This document shows positions 1 to 13,199 of a DNA stretch of 64,000 nucleotides, one piece after another (the stretch's first letter is position 1; the number at the start of each line of letters is the position of its first letter). Position numbers and translations under genes: made by a program. The DNA is taken from positions 121,535,234 to 121,599,233 of the forward strand of contig NC_132911.1 of NCBI RefSeq assembly GCF_047675955.1, in the 5' to 3' direction. Origin of the DNA: Chlorocebus sabaeus (taxonomy: Eukaryota > Chordata > Mammalia > Primates > Cercopithecidae). The notes under the pieces are model-generated. The model was not told the DNA's origin, did no database searches, and saw only the letters and a program-made list of their open reading frames with translations.

Positions 1-174
1 GATTTGTGTATGTATGTTTTGATATCATTTGTCAATTTGGGGAAATTCTCAGTGATTTTCTATTCACATATTCTTTGTCCATTTTTTTTCTTTTCTTATA
101 AAACTATAATTCTACATATGTTTGGTATTTTTATTGCCTCATAAATTGTTAATGCCCACTCTTTCCTTCTTTCT

Positions 175-235
<61 letters not shown>

Positions 236-800
236 TTCTTTCTTTCTTTCTTTTCTTTCTCTTTTTTTTCTTCTTTCTCTTTCTTCTTTCTTTCTTGGTT
301 TCTTTCTTGGTTTCTTTATTTCTTCTTTGTTTTTATTTCTCTCTCCCTTCCTTCCTTCCTTTATCTTTCCTTCTTCCTTCCTTCTTTCCTTTCCTCTCTC
401 CTCCTTCTTTCCTTTCCTCTCTCCTCCTTCTTTCCTTCCTATCTTTTTTGTTTATTTGTCTCTATGCTTAATCTGGATTTTTCTACTTTAGATTTTCAAG
501 TTTAGTAATGATCTCTTCACCTTTGCTCAATCTGTTACAGTTTCCCTTTAATTCTTTGTTTTTCAAATAGATCTCAGGTTTGGTGAAAGTTCCCATATTG
601 TCATCTATTTTCTTTAACATATTAATCACAGTGACTTTAAAGCTTGTATCTGACTGACTCCAATTTTGTATCACCTGTAGTTTTGTTCCTATGATTTATT
701 TTTCTCTGTCTTATTTTTGATAGAAATTATAGTTTTTGATTGAATGCTGGATATTATATATGAAAAACTATAAGCACTTCCACTGATGTTTTTTCCTCCA
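1..800 (-). mobile_element. Ancient L1 (L1M/HAL1-like) fragment, antisense, split by a TTTC tract
   Basis: The sequence before and after the pyrimidine tract reads like the reverse strand of old L1 5'-half sequence: 'ggggaaattctcagtgattttc' type text, 'aattctacatatgttt', and later 'ttgattgaatgctggatatt'. The same family pattern recurs at 13270-14420. Family level only. Confidence 0.5.
157..450. repeat. TTTC/CT-rich microsatellite tract
   Basis: This is nearly pure pyrimidine, with long runs of TTTC followed by interrupted CTT and TTCC variants. It is low-complexity; the open frame through it is Phe/Leu/Ser repetition and not a gene. Confidence 0.9.
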
Positions 801-839
801 GAGAAGATTCACTCAATCATATATGGCAGATAGCCAAAA

Positions 840-1640
840 TAGGACATGTTTCCATTAATTATTGCTGTGTAACAACATTACCCAGAGAGTTAGTTGCATT
901 AAAAAAAAAAAATCATAATCCCAGCACTTTGGGAGGCCAAGGTGGGAGGATCACTTGAGCCCAGGAGTTCAAGACGAGCCTGGACAATGTAGTGAAACCC
1001 CATATCTATTTAAAATATGCAAAAATTAGCCAGGAGTGGTGGCACATGCCTGTAGTTCCAGTTACTTGGGGCTGAGGTGAGAGGATCACTTGAGCCCAGG
1101 CTGTCAAGGCTGCAGTGAGCCTATATAGTGCCACTGTACTCCAGCCTGGGTGACAAGAGTGAAACTCTGTCTCAAAAACAATACAAAACTAAGCACTTAT
1201 CAAGCTTGTGATTCTGTGGGTTAGGAATTCAGGCAGGATCCAGCAGGGATACCTCATCTCTGCTCCACGTTGTTTATAGTCACAGCTGGGGTGATTCAAA
1301 TGGCTGAAGATAATTGGGACAAATTAAATAAAGCCATATATATGGAGCCTCTGTTTTTGTCCACATGGTGTCTCCTGTGGAGCTAGCTCCTTTACTCACA
1401 TATTTATTCTCTGGGCTGGGATGGCTGGAACAGATGAGAGCTGGCTAGATTCACTTTCAACACATTGTGGTCTTAAGGTAGTATGACTTCTTCATGACAA
1501 CTGGCTTCCCACAGAGTGGACATGTCAATAGAGAACTTTCCAAAAGGCCTAAGTGAAAGCAGCAAGGCTTCTTTTAGTCTTAGTCTCAGAAATTCCACAA
1601 GGTCGCTTTCAGGGCATATTCATACATATGGCAGATTTGG
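840..1640. repeat. Ancient interspersed repeat interrupted by an Alu
   Basis: 'attattgctgtgtaacaaca' before the Alu and 'gtgattctgtgggttaggaa' after it, then 'ggctgggatggctggaac', match a common old mammalian repeat whose family name I cannot give with confidence. Confidence 0.4.
913..1188 (+). mobile_element. Alu, 5'-truncated
   Basis: Recognisable from 'cataatcccagcactttggg' through 'ccactgtactccagcctggg'. The 5' 'ggccgggcgcggtggc' part is missing, and an A12 run sits directly at the truncated end. It is diverged, so an old subfamily. Confidence 0.9.
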
Positions 1641-2583
1641 GGAATGAACATCAAAAGAGGAAAAAGCATGTTGAAGTAGATCATGTCATTCTAATTAACA
1701 TATTCAAGGCGGCATTTCAGACTTTGAAAGTTTAGGCAATTTCTGTTTGCCTCCAGTCCTAGAGTTAGCCCTTCAAGGGTCATGACTGAGTCCAAGGTAC
1801 TTAGAACTTTTCTTCCTTTGTGGCTCTTAGATTACCATTTGTGTCTCCTTACTACTGGAAAGCTGATGAAACTCCTCTTGATTTTTATCCTATGACTTTT
1901 ACTCAAAATCTCAGACATTTTCCCTTCTCTCCAAAATATTATTTCCAGAATCTTGATTTCTCAAGTCATGGCTGCCTTTGTGGTCACAAATCTAATTTTT
2001 ATCTCTTCAGCATCATGAGATTCCCAAGGGCTCTGCTGGATTCTCTGCCTCTTGTGGCCTTTCTCTGTCCAGCTTCTCAGCCACTCATATAACAAAGCTT
2101 ATCAATAGGCAAATACCCCATGGATAAATTAGGGGACAGAACATTGTGCTTGCCTCATTAAGTTCCCCTTTTCCCTCAATATAAGTGCCTCAAGTCCTGC
2201 ATACCTTGAAAGTTTCCCCACTTATTCAAACATAGTTTCTGTGCCTTTCTAGTTGTTCTTGATGGTAGGTTTGGTCTGCTACAAGTGACACCACCATCGT
2301 CAGAAGTAGAAGTCCATAGCCTTTTATTTGAATGATTTTCACTGGCTCACTACTCACAATACCTCATGTACTGTTTCTGATTATCATATTCTCTAACTGT
2401 GACATATTTTCACCATATGGAATCTTCTTGTTTTTTTTACCCAGCTTTCATGGGAATGATGATACCCCTGATCCCCCAGGACCATGTCCTTGATGCAGAC
2501 ACTGTCTATACTTCTTTTAGATTCCCCCAGATAAATACCCTGTCAGGAGACATCTAGTCACAAGCCTTTGGTTAAGCTAGACC

Positions 2584-2872
2584 CGCCCCCCCACCTTTTT
2601 TTTTTGAGATGGAGTCTTGCTCTGTCACACAGGCTGGAGTGCAGTGGCGTAATCTCAGCTCACTGCAAACTCCATTTCCCGGGTTGTTCAAGCAATTTAC
2701 TGCCTCAGCCTCCCCAGTAGCTTGACACCATGCCCAGCTAATTTTTGTATTTTTAGTAGAGACTAGGTTTCACCATCTTGACCAGGATGATCTTGAACTT
2801 CTGACCTTGTGATCCACCCACCTTGGCCTCCCAAAGTGTTGGGATTACAGGCATGAGCCACTGCGCCTGGCC
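2584..2872 (-). mobile_element. Alu, full length
   Basis: A complete antisense Alu, from poly-T and 'gagatggagtcttgctctgt' to 'gagccactgcgcctggcc'. It is flanked by the target-site duplication aagctagacc (2574-2583 and 2873-2882). Confidence 0.95.
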
Positions 2873-5643
2873 AAGCTAGACCTTAATAGCCTACCCTAGT
2901 CTATACAGCAGAACCAGGGTATAAGACACATCATGTTTTTCACATCCCACTTATGGTAGAATACTATAGCGAAACATGTTCCAGACCTATTTACAAAGCT
3001 GTTGTGTGTTCTCATACTCTGATTCATAATGTATTATATGGCTTTAAGGTTACTGCTTTGCCCACCAATTACCAAAAGAGAAAAAAATCTAACTTAATAA
3101 TAATGAATTGGTTTTTAAAAAATATCATCTATATTCATTCCTTCTTCCTTCCAGAGTACAGTAATTTTTATAGCAGGTTGCTAAATATATCAAGGGATAA
3201 ACCACCACCCATCTGGTGGTATAAAGAAGAAAGTGAATATTAAAAACAAAAACGGCAAAAAGGGCCTCAGCTTCCTGCTCCACCTGTTAATTTTCTTTCC
3301 TGAGCACTGGGCTTGCCAAGATTGATGTCAGATGCAGCCTCAGAACTCCCCTACATTGACAGAAAGCATTAGGGTCTCAGATGAGAAAGTTTTTCTTTAG
3401 TGACAACTCTTGCAGACAAATCCAGTTAATATGCATGTGTGTGTATGTGCACATGCACATGCATGCATGTATACCAACAGCTTGATAGATGAAAAATGGC
3501 TTTCTGATGATTTTTAAATCAATTTTTATAGTTTAAGGGCTTTTTTTTTCTAGAAGAGGAGAAAACTTTAGTAAGGTAGTCAAGTGTTTGACTTTGCTGA
3601 CAGGCACTTCACAAATAATTTTTGAGTGAATGAATGAATGTGAATAATTGAATGACTAGTGGACTCTTGCACACCTTCTTCAATAAAAACCGAAAGCAAA
3701 GCAAAGCAAAACAAAACAAACAAACACAGAAATCCAGTTCTAAGACTAGCACAAAAGAAGATCCGCTACTTGGGGAACATGATAGGGTAGAGTATCCATT
3801 TTAACCTTCTGCTCTATATTTCTCACAGCACAGGAAAAATAAGGTCCTGTAGGTTAAAAAGTTATTTTACTAATATTGGGGGATAACAAAAAGAAAAACA
3901 AAAGAAGCATAAGATCACCTATTCTGTTTGGTAAGACACAATGTTCTCTCTCTGCGTTCAAAAATTGAGTTCTTAAGAATCAATACAATGATATGGGAGC
4001 TGACAGATAAAATGGCCTGTATAAAAAAGAACCTCATGAAACTGACAGAGCTGAAAAACACACTACAAGAATTTCACAATGCAATCACAAGTATTAACAG
4101 CAGAATAGACCAAGCTGAAGAAAGAATCTTGGAACTCGAAGACTGACTCTAAAATGAGGCAGACAGATAAAAATAAAGAAAAAAGAATGGAAAGGAATGA
4201 ACAAAACCTCAAGAAATATGGGATTATATAGACATCAAATCAATAAATCATTGGCATCCCTGAAAGGAACAGGGAAAAACCAAACAATTTGGAAAATATA
4301 TTTCAGTATATCATCTGTGAAAATTTCTTCAACCTCACTGGAGTGGCCAACAGTCAAATTCAGGAAATCCAGAGAACCCCTGCAAGATTCTATACAAGAA
4401 GATCATCCCCAAGACACAAATTCATCAGATTTTCCAAGGTCAAAATGAAAGAAAGAATGTTAAAGGCAGCCAGAGAGAATGCACAGGTCACCTACAAACA
4501 GAATCCCATCAGGCTAACAGCAGACCTCTCAGCAGGGAACCTACAAGCCAGAAGAGATGGGGGATCTATATTCAACAGTCTTCAGGAAAAAAAAAATCTT
4601 TAACCAAGAGTTTCATATCTAGCCAAACTAAGATTCCATAGCAAAGGTGGAATAAGATTCTTTTCAGATAAGCAAATGCTGAGGGAGTTCATTAACCCCA
4701 CACCCACCTTACAAAAGATCTTGAAAGGGGCACTAAATATGGAAAGGAAAGATCATTAACAGCCAATACAAAAACACACTTAAGTATACAGACCAGTGAC
4801 ACTATAAAGCAACCACACAATAATAACCAGCTAACAACACAATGACAGGATAAAATTCTCACATATCAATGCTAACTTTGCAAATGGGTTAAATGCCCCA
4901 TTAAAAAAAACACAGAGTGGCAAACTGAATAAAGAAGCAAGATCGAATGGTATGCTGTCCTCAAGAGATTCACCTTACATGCAATGATAGCCATAGGTTC
5001 AAAATAAATGGATGAAGGAAAATCTACCAAGCAAATGGAAATCAGAAAAAAAGCAAGGGTTGCAATCTTAATTTCAGACCAAACAGACTTTAAACCAACA
5101 AAGGTCAAAAAAGACAAGGGCATTACATAATGGAAAAGGTTCAATTCAATGAAAAGAACTAACTACCCTAAATATATATGCACCCACCAGGGAGCACCCA
5201 GATTCATAAAGCAAGTTCTTAAAGACCTACAAAGAGACTTAGACTCCCACACAATAAGAGTGAGAGACTTTAACCCTCCACTGACAGTATAGACATTATC
5301 AGACAGTATTAAGCAGATCATCAAGGCAAAAAATTAACAAAGATATTCTGGACCTGACATCAACATTGGATCAAATGTATCTGATAGATGTCTACCAAAC
5401 TCTCCACCCCAAAACAACAAAATATACATTCTTCTCATCACCACATGGCACATACCCTAAAATTGACAACACAATCAAACATAAAACAATCCTCAGCAAA
5501 TGCAAAATAACTGAAATTATAGCACACTCTCAGACTACAGCATAATAAAAATAGAAGTTAAGTCTAAAAAAAAATCACTCAAAGCCATGCAATTACATGG
5601 AAATTAAACAACTTGCTCCAGAATAACTTTTGGGTTGATAATT

Positions 5644-5711
5644 AAATTAAGGCAGAAATCAAGAAACTACTGAGAAATTTAAATTAAGGCAGAAATTTGA
5701 AACTACTGAGA
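5644..5711 (+). repeat. Local tandem duplication inside L1 ORF2
   Basis: 'aaattaaggcagaaat' followed by 'gaaactactgaga' occurs twice, at 5644-5675 and 5681-5711, with small differences. A normal L1 has one copy, so the duplication arose after insertion. Confidence 0.85.
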
Positions 5712-6799
5712 ATAAAGATACAACATACCAAAATCTCCAGAACACAGTTAAAGCAGTGTTAAGAGGGAAATGTATAGCACTAAATGGCTCCATCAAAAAG
5801 TTAGAAAGAGCTCAAATTAATGACCTAATATCATGACTAAAAGAACTAGAGAAGCAAGAGCAAACCAACTCCAAAGCTAGCAGAAGACAAGAAACCACCA
5901 AAATCAGCACTGAACTGAAGGAGATTGAGACACAAAAAACCATTCAAAAGATCAATGAATCCAGGATTTAATTTTTTAGGAGAAAAAAAAAAAAAAAAAA
6001 GGATAAGCCACTAGCTAGACTAATAAAGAAGAAAAGAGAGAAGATTCGAGTAAACTCAGTTAGAAAAGGTCAAGAGCAGTTACCACTGACCCCACAGAAA
6101 TACAAACCATAACAGACTACTACAAACACCTCTATACACACAAACTATTAATAGAAAACCTAGAAGAGATAGATAAATTCCTGGACACATACACCTCCCA
6201 AAACTGAATCAGGGAGGAATTGGTTCCATGAAGAGGCCAATAATGAGCTCTGAAATTGAATCAGTAATGAATACCTTACCAATCAAAAACAGCCCAGAGT
6301 CATAAGATTCACAGCTGAATTCTACCAGATGTACAAAGAAAAGCTGTTATCATTCCTACTGAAACTCTTCCAAAAGAATTGAGGAAGAAGGACTCTTCCC
6401 CTACCCATTCTATGAGGCCAGCATCATCCTGATACCAAAACCTGGCAGAGACACAACAAAAAAATAAAACTTCAGGCCAATACAATATCCTTGATGAACA
6501 TTGATGCAAAAATCCTTAACAAAATCTTGTAAACCAAATCCAGCAGCACCTCAAAAAGCTAACCCACCACAATCAAGTAGGTTTTATTCCTGGGATGCAA
6601 GGTTGATTCAACACACACACATATCAATAAATGTGATTCATCACATAAACAGAACAAAAGACAAAAACCACATGATTATCTTAATAGATGCAGAAAAGGC
6701 TTTTGATAAAATTCAACATACCTTTATGTTAAAAACTCAATAGATTGGGTACTAAAGGAACATACCTCAAAATAATAAGAGGCATCTATGACAAATCCA

Positions 6800-7103
6800 G
6801 GCTGGGCACAGTGGCTCACGCCTGTAATCCCAACACTTTGGGAGCTTAAGGCGGGCAGATCACTTGAAGTCAAGAGTTTGAGACCAGTATAGTCAACATG
6901 TTGAAACCCAATCTATACTGAAAACACAAAAATTAACCAGCTGTGATGGTGTGTCCCTGTAATCCCAGCTAGTCAGGAGGCTGAGGCAGGAGAATCACTT
7001 GAATCCAGGAGGTGGAGGTTGGGGTGAGCCATAATTGTGCCACTGCACTCCAAAATTGGGCGACAGAGTGAGACTACATCAAAAAAAAAAAAAAAAAAAA
7101 AAA
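6800..7103 (+). mobile_element. Alu inserted in the L1
   Basis: From 'ggctgggcacagtggctcac' to a long A tail ending at 7103. It splits L1 text that resumes with 'aacaaacccacagccaacat'. Confidence 0.95.
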
Positions 7104-8392
7104 GTCCAAAAACAAACCCACAGCCAACATCATGCTGAATGGGCAAAGGATGCAAGCATTCCCCTTGAAAACAAGCACAAGACAAGGATGTCCTCTCTTA
7201 CCTCTCCTATTTAACATAGTATTGAAGCCCAGGCCAGAACAATCAGACAAGAGAAAGAAATAAAGAATATTCAAATAGGATGAGAAGAAGTCAAAGTATG
7301 CCTGTTTTCATTCAACATGATTTCCCATAGTCTCAGCCCAAAAGCTTGTTCAGCTGATAAACAACTGCAGCGAAGTTTGAGGATATAAAATCAGTGTACA
7401 AAAATCACTAGCATTTATGTATACCAACAACAGCCAATCTGAGAGCCAAATCAAGAACGCAATCCCATTCACAATTGCCACAAAAAGAATAAAATACCTA
7501 GGAATACAGCTAACCAGGGAGATGAAAGATCTCTATAAGGAGAACTACAAAACACTGCTCAAAGAAATCAGAGATGACACAAACAAATGGGAAAACACTC
7601 CATGCTCATGGATAGGAAGAACCAATAGCATTACAATGACCATACTTCCCAAAGCAATTTACAGATTCCATGCTATTCCTATCAAACTACCAATGACATT
7701 CTTTACAGAACTTGAAGAAACTACTTAAAAATTCATCTGAAACCAAAAAAGAGCCCAAATAGCCAAGGCAATCCTAAGCAAAAGGAATACCAAGTTAACT
7801 GGCTTTAAACTATACTACAGGGCTACAGTAACCAAAATCACGGTACTGGTACAAAAACAGACACACAGACCAATGGAACAGAGTAGAGAATGCAGAAATA
7901 ATGCCACATACCTACAACCATCTGATCTCTAGCAAAGCTGACAAAGGCAAGCAACGGGGAAAGGACTCTGTAGTCAATAACTGGTGCTGGGATAACAAGC
8001 TAGTCATATATAGAAGACTGAAACTAAAACCCTACTTTCCACCATATACAAAAATCAACTCAAGCTGTATTAAAGACTTAAATTTAAAATGCAAAACTAT
8101 AAAAACCCTAGAAGAAAACCTAGGAAATAGCATTCTGGACATCAGCCTTGGAAAAGACTTCATGACAAAAACTCCAAAAGCACTCACAACAAAAGCAAAA
8201 ATTGACAAGTTGGATCTAATTAAACTAAAGAGCTTCTGCACAGCAAAATAAACTATCAATATAGTAAACAACATACAGAATGGGAGAAAATATTTGCAGA
8301 TTTTATATCTGACAAAGGTCTAATATCTACCATCTATACGAAATTTAACAAATTTTCCAGAAAAAAACAACCCCATTAAAAAGTGGGCCAAG

Positions 8393-8673
8393 GGCCAGGG
8401 GCAGTGGCTAACACCTATAATCCCCGAACTTTGGGGAGGCCGAGGTGGGCGGATCACCTGAGGTCAGGAATTGGAGACCAGCCTGGCCAACATGGTGAAA
8501 CCCCATCTCTACTAAAAATACAAAAATTAGCCAGGTGTGGTGACTGGCACCTGTAATTCCAACTACTAGGGAGGCTGAGGCAGGAGACTCACTTGAAACT
8601 GGGGGGCCAAGATCACACCACTTCACTCCAGCCTGAACGAAAGAGTGAGATTCCAACCAAAAAGAAAAAAAAA
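8393..8673 (+). mobile_element. Alu inserted in the L1 3' half
   Basis: Starts 'ggccaggggcagtggctaac' and ends in an A-rich tail. The target-site duplication aaaaagtgggc(c/g)aag lies at 8378-8392 and 8674-8688. Confidence 0.95.
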
Positions 8674-9654
8674 AAAAAGTGGGCGAAGTATATGAACAGA
8701 TACTTTCCAAAAGAAGACATATGTATGGTCAACAAGCATGTGAAAAGAAGCTCAATATCACTGATCATTCTTAGAGAAGTGCAAATCAAACTACAATGAG
8801 ATACCATCTCACACTAATCAGAATGGCTATTATTAAAAAGTCAAAAAATAACAGATGCTGGTGAGGTTGTGGAGAAAAGGGAATGCTTATATACTGTTAG
8901 TGGGAGTTTAAATTAGTTTAAATTAGTGGGAGTTTAAAACCATTGTGGAAAGCAGTGTGGTGATTCCTGAAAGAGATAAAAACAGAATTACCATTCGAGC
9001 CAGCAATCCTGTTACTGGATATATACCCAAAATAATATAAATCATTTTACGATAAACTCACAAGCATGCATATGTTCACTGCATTACTATTTGTAATAGC
9101 AAAGACATGGAATCAACTAAAAGCTCATCAATGACAGACTGAATAAAGAAAATGCGGTACATATACATCATGGAATATCATACAGCCTTAAAAAAAGAAT
9201 GAGATCATATATTTTGCAGGAACGTGAATAGAGCTTAAGGCCATTATCCTTAGCATACTAACACAGAAACAGAAAACAAAATACTGCATGTTCTCACTTA
9301 TAAGTGGGAGCTAAATGATGAGAACACATGGATACATAGATGGGAACAACAGACCCTGGGGCCTACTTGAGGGTGAAGGGTAGGAGGAGGGAGATGATAA
9401 GAAAAAATAACAAGTGACTTAGCATCTGCATGATGAAATAATCTGTACAACAAACTCCTGTGACATGAGTTTCTCTATATTACAAACCTGCACATAGTAC
9501 CACTGAACCTAAAATAAAAGTTTTTAAAATTCAGTTCTATTAACAGATAACCCTCTGAACAAAGTACTTCCAGCTACCTACTCTGTTTCCATGTATTAGA
9601 GGCCATATTCAACCATCCCTATCTGAATGTGCCTTCCCACGCCTTCGAAATTCT

Positions 9655-10260
9655 TCCAAGTTATTCAACAAACAATCATTGAGTACTAACTCTGGATCAG
9701 GCACTATATAATCACTGGTGCTTGAAAATGACTAAGATACTATCCTTGCCCTCACATATCTCCCAGTCTTGTGCCAGAAAGGCACCTAAACAGAAACTCC
9801 CACTATAATGTGGTATATGCTGTGAAATATGCACAGGATGCTATGGTAGAACAGGTAAAGGATATCTGATCTAGCATACCCTGAGACGGCTGCTGGGAAA
9901 AATAGACCAGAAATTCTGGAGGAAGTATTGACTGAATTCACTCTTAAAGAATCAGTGAAAAATCACCTGGGGTACGTTTGGGAAATAAAGATAATAGAAT
10001 TCTAGGCAGTAGGGACAACATTGCTTGAAGGGACGACAAAATGCATGAAGGCTAAAAACAATAAAATATGTGTAGGTAACCATAAATAGTTCACTATTGC
10101 CGAAAAAAAAGTGACACTTGGGAGAATAGCAAGAGGCATCAGGGTTGGGATTATGAGACCTAGAAAACCATGTAAAGGAGTTTGAACGCCATCTCCTAGG
10201 TAATGCAGAATCATTGAATGCTTATAAGTAGCAGAGGGATGTGGTTAGACTTGTTATTTA
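9655..10260 (-). mobile_element. L2-type ancient LINE fragment, antisense
   Basis: 'ttattcaacaaacaatcatt' then 'gagtactaactctggatcag' and later 'gaatgcttataagtagcaga' follow the reverse strand of the common L2-type 3' sequence. Diverged. Confidence 0.55.
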
Positions 10261-10297
10261 AACCATTCCCTATACTTTGTTTTCTATATGTACATTT

Positions 10298-10660
10298 GCT
10301 ATGGTCTGAATTTTTTTGTCTCCCCAGATTTCCTATGTTGAAACTTAATCCCCAATGTGAGAGGATTAAGAGGTAGGGTTTAAGGGAGGTGATTAGGTTA
10401 TGAGGAGTCTGCTCTCATAAATGGGATTAGTGTCTTCATAAAAGAAGTTTGAAGAAAACTTTTTGCCCTTTCCACCATAAGAGGACACATAGAAGGTGTC
10501 ATCTATGAGGAAGCCCCCTACCCCACCCAAACACCAAATCTGCTGGAGCCTTGATCTTAGACTTTCCAGCCCTCAGAACTGTGAGCAATAAATTTCTGTT
10601 GTTCATAAATTACCCCGTCTAAGGTATTTTGTTGGGGAAATTTGAATGGACTAATACAGC
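10298..10660 (+). mobile_element. Solo LTR, ERVL-MaLR (MLT1/MST-like)
   Basis: Starts 'gctatggtctgaat', passes 'gaggtgattaggttatgagg' and 'gtgagcaataaatttctgtt' (its poly(A) signal), and ends 'tggactaatacagc'. A second copy of the same family lies at 29772-30140. No internal viral genes accompany it. Confidence 0.75.
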
Positions 10661-10669
10661 ATTCCTCTA

Positions 10670-13000
10670 CAAAGTTGCCCCATAGCTTTCATCAGATTCT
10701 AAAAGGTACCCATGACCCAAAAGGATCATGGACCTTGGTATGACAATAATTCTAAATATGACCATTGATCAGAAGTATCTGTTCTCATGTTAAAATAGTC
10801 AGATGATAGGACATACCCCATGCCTATTGAATCAGACTTTGGATGTGGGCATAGAAATCTATATGTTTTTTAAAGCTCCTTTAGTGGTACTGATAGGCAT
10901 ACACATTCAGGAGCCATTGATCACGACCAAGAGAGCTAGATCTCAACTCTTAACTACCAAGGATTCATCCACATAGATTCTGTCTCTTTTTGTTTACTTG
11001 CATTATCAATGACCTTGTCCCTTGAAGTCTTGACTTCATGTGAGAATGTGTCCTTACTTTAGAAAGCTACAGTAGGATAATCATTAAATTGCTAGATAAG
11101 GCAACCCCAATTTTCTTGCAAAAGCCATGGCCCACCATTAGTAATGTAGTTGGGTGATTCTCTTAGAAAATCTGCGATCCAGGCTAACTCAAAAAAGGTA
11201 ATTAGCTTTTGCATGGCTATTTAAGGAGTGGTTTTGTAGCATTCATGTAGGATGCATAAGGTATTCACCTAAATAACATGAGGACAGTTGTTTCCGTAAT
11301 TAAAGATTAAGTGATATATTGCAGAGTTGTTGCCTTTAAGCAGTTTGAGGCTTTATTTTTATAGAAACTACAAGATGATGGGCGAGGAAAAAAGGGGGCC
11401 TCAAAATAAAGTATTTAGACAATGTTATGCAAAAAATAGCTAAAGGAATTTGTTCCTGCCAATTTCTACAAGCTATAAATAAAGAGTTAGGGAGTGAAAA
11501 GGAATAAACCAACATGTAATGCTTCTGAGATATGCTTGGCTTAAAGATACTTTATTCTTCAAAAAGGTTGGAAACAGATTGGCCATAGATATAATATTCA
11601 GTGAAAAATCTGAATGTTCTCTTTCTTACCTAAGGAAGGGGGTGGAATATCATGCCCATTTGTTGGAAAAACTAGGTCAGATTATATCCATTCATAGATG
11701 CTCTAAGTCAGAGCTAGACTATGGGTTTGGGATCATGAAGAATAACAAAACATATTAGTCACCCGATACAGATAATTTCCCATATCTGTTAAAAATGCAA
11801 AATGTCTATCACCCTTAGCCCTCTCCTCCCCTCCCAACTTCAGAAGTCTATCATGATCATTGTTTCTACATGGTTGAATTGTATTCTTGATAATGTCAAC
11901 ACGCTGGTTGATCCTCTGACTCAAGGCGACTTGGTTTGGAGGTGGGTTCATTTTCCCATTGAGAATCTTCAGGCCAATGAATTCAATCTTATTTGGAAAC
12001 CACAGGTAATTATTTTTTGTTAACCTTGAGCACTCCCACAAGATAGGATAGCAAAAAATAAAAGATTTGGTGGGATTTCACATGCTATATTTAGTGGAAA
12101 TGTCATATAAACTGGAGGATGAAATCTTCCTACAAAATCAAAATCCAATATATGGAAAGGCTGCCTAAGAAACAGGACTGTCTTACTTAGTAAGAGATAG
12201 GCCATTTCTGCTGTAACTTTCTATGATTTTAAGCATTTAGGAAGGCATTCCTTACCCCAGTATAAGTAGAATCTAAGGAGTCCATGGCTAACCTTTAGGG
12301 AGTCCATGAAACTCTTTAATGATGTCATATTATGAAATGTCAAATATTGTGTGCATGTGCTTATGTGTATCCCTGAGCCAGAAGTCATAACTTTAATTGA
12401 ATCTCAAAGAAGTGTGGGACCCAACAAGCTTGAAAACCAATTGCTCTAGCATTTCACAGTAGCGCAAAGCCTACTTTCCTAAGTCCTGGATATCTCCCTG
12501 TGGTGTAGCCACTACTTTTAGGAAAGGTGCTGTGTTGTCTTCTTATTGGCTAATATTTGTTTTCAAAAATGCATTTCATTTATTGCCTGTGAATTTGCAT
12601 ATTCATAACACATCTTAAATTGAAGTATAAATAACATAGTAAAGTGCATAGAGAGAGGTTAAGTATAAAATTCCTGGAGTTATGACAGTTATATGTACAA
12701 TTGTAACCACCTCCCAAATCAAGATATAAAAGATTTAAATTACCCTAGGCACTTCTCTCATAATGCTTTCCAGTTACTTCTCATCTCCTTCCGAATGCAG
12801 AGATAACCACTGCTCTTATTATTATCATCACAAATTATTTTTGCCAATTTCAAAACTTCATAACAGTATTTTCTTAATGACATCTTTTAATGAACTTTTC
12901 ATTGAAATAAACTTTTCATCAAAATTGTTTATTTTTATTTTTATTCCTTTATTTCATATTTTTTTCTTGATGATTACTTTTTGTTTGTACTAAGAAATGT
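10670..13000. other. Intergenic stretch without recognised gene
   Basis: AT-rich, with no young repeat I can name. Short open frames (for example 11519-11758 and its antisense partner 11733-12041) have no recognisable protein content. Confidence 0.6.
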
Positions 13001-13199
13001 TTTCTTATGCCAAGGTCAGAAGAATAGTCTCCAACCTTTTCTTAAATACCACTGCTTTTGATATGTTGATCTTATATAGTAAGACCTTCATATATTCATT
13101 TATTTCTATTTTTTAGTTTTTTGTAAATTCTTTGGGGTTTCTAAATAGTTCTAAATAGAATTAAAATAACTTTACTTCCTCCTTTTCAATCTTTATGAC

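Larger units (their letters stand above)
3930..9530 (+). mobile_element. L1 element, 5'-truncated, carrying two Alus
   Basis: This is a primate L1 starting inside ORF1 and running to the 3' end. ORF1 remnants at 3928-4146 (coiled-coil 'INSRIDQAEERILELED') and 4289-4603 are separated by stops and frameshifts. ORF2 is broken into pieces: 6501-6743 includes 'IILIDAEKAFDKIQH' of the reverse transcriptase, and 7417-7728 and 7901-8251 carry downstream ORF2 segments. The 3' UTR ends in a weak A-rich tail near 9530. Alus are inserted at 6800 and 8393. The element is dead: it lacks its 5' UTR and has many stops. It lies downstream of EXT1 in the opposite orientation. Confidence 0.93.

Noticed and set aside
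122..505. 127-residue open frame
   Set aside because: Low-complexity Phe/Leu/Ser peptide from the TTTC tract.
6501..8251. Reverse-transcriptase-like protein fragments
   Set aside because: They are pieces of a dead L1 ORF2 with stops, frameshifts and Alu insertions, not a functional gene.
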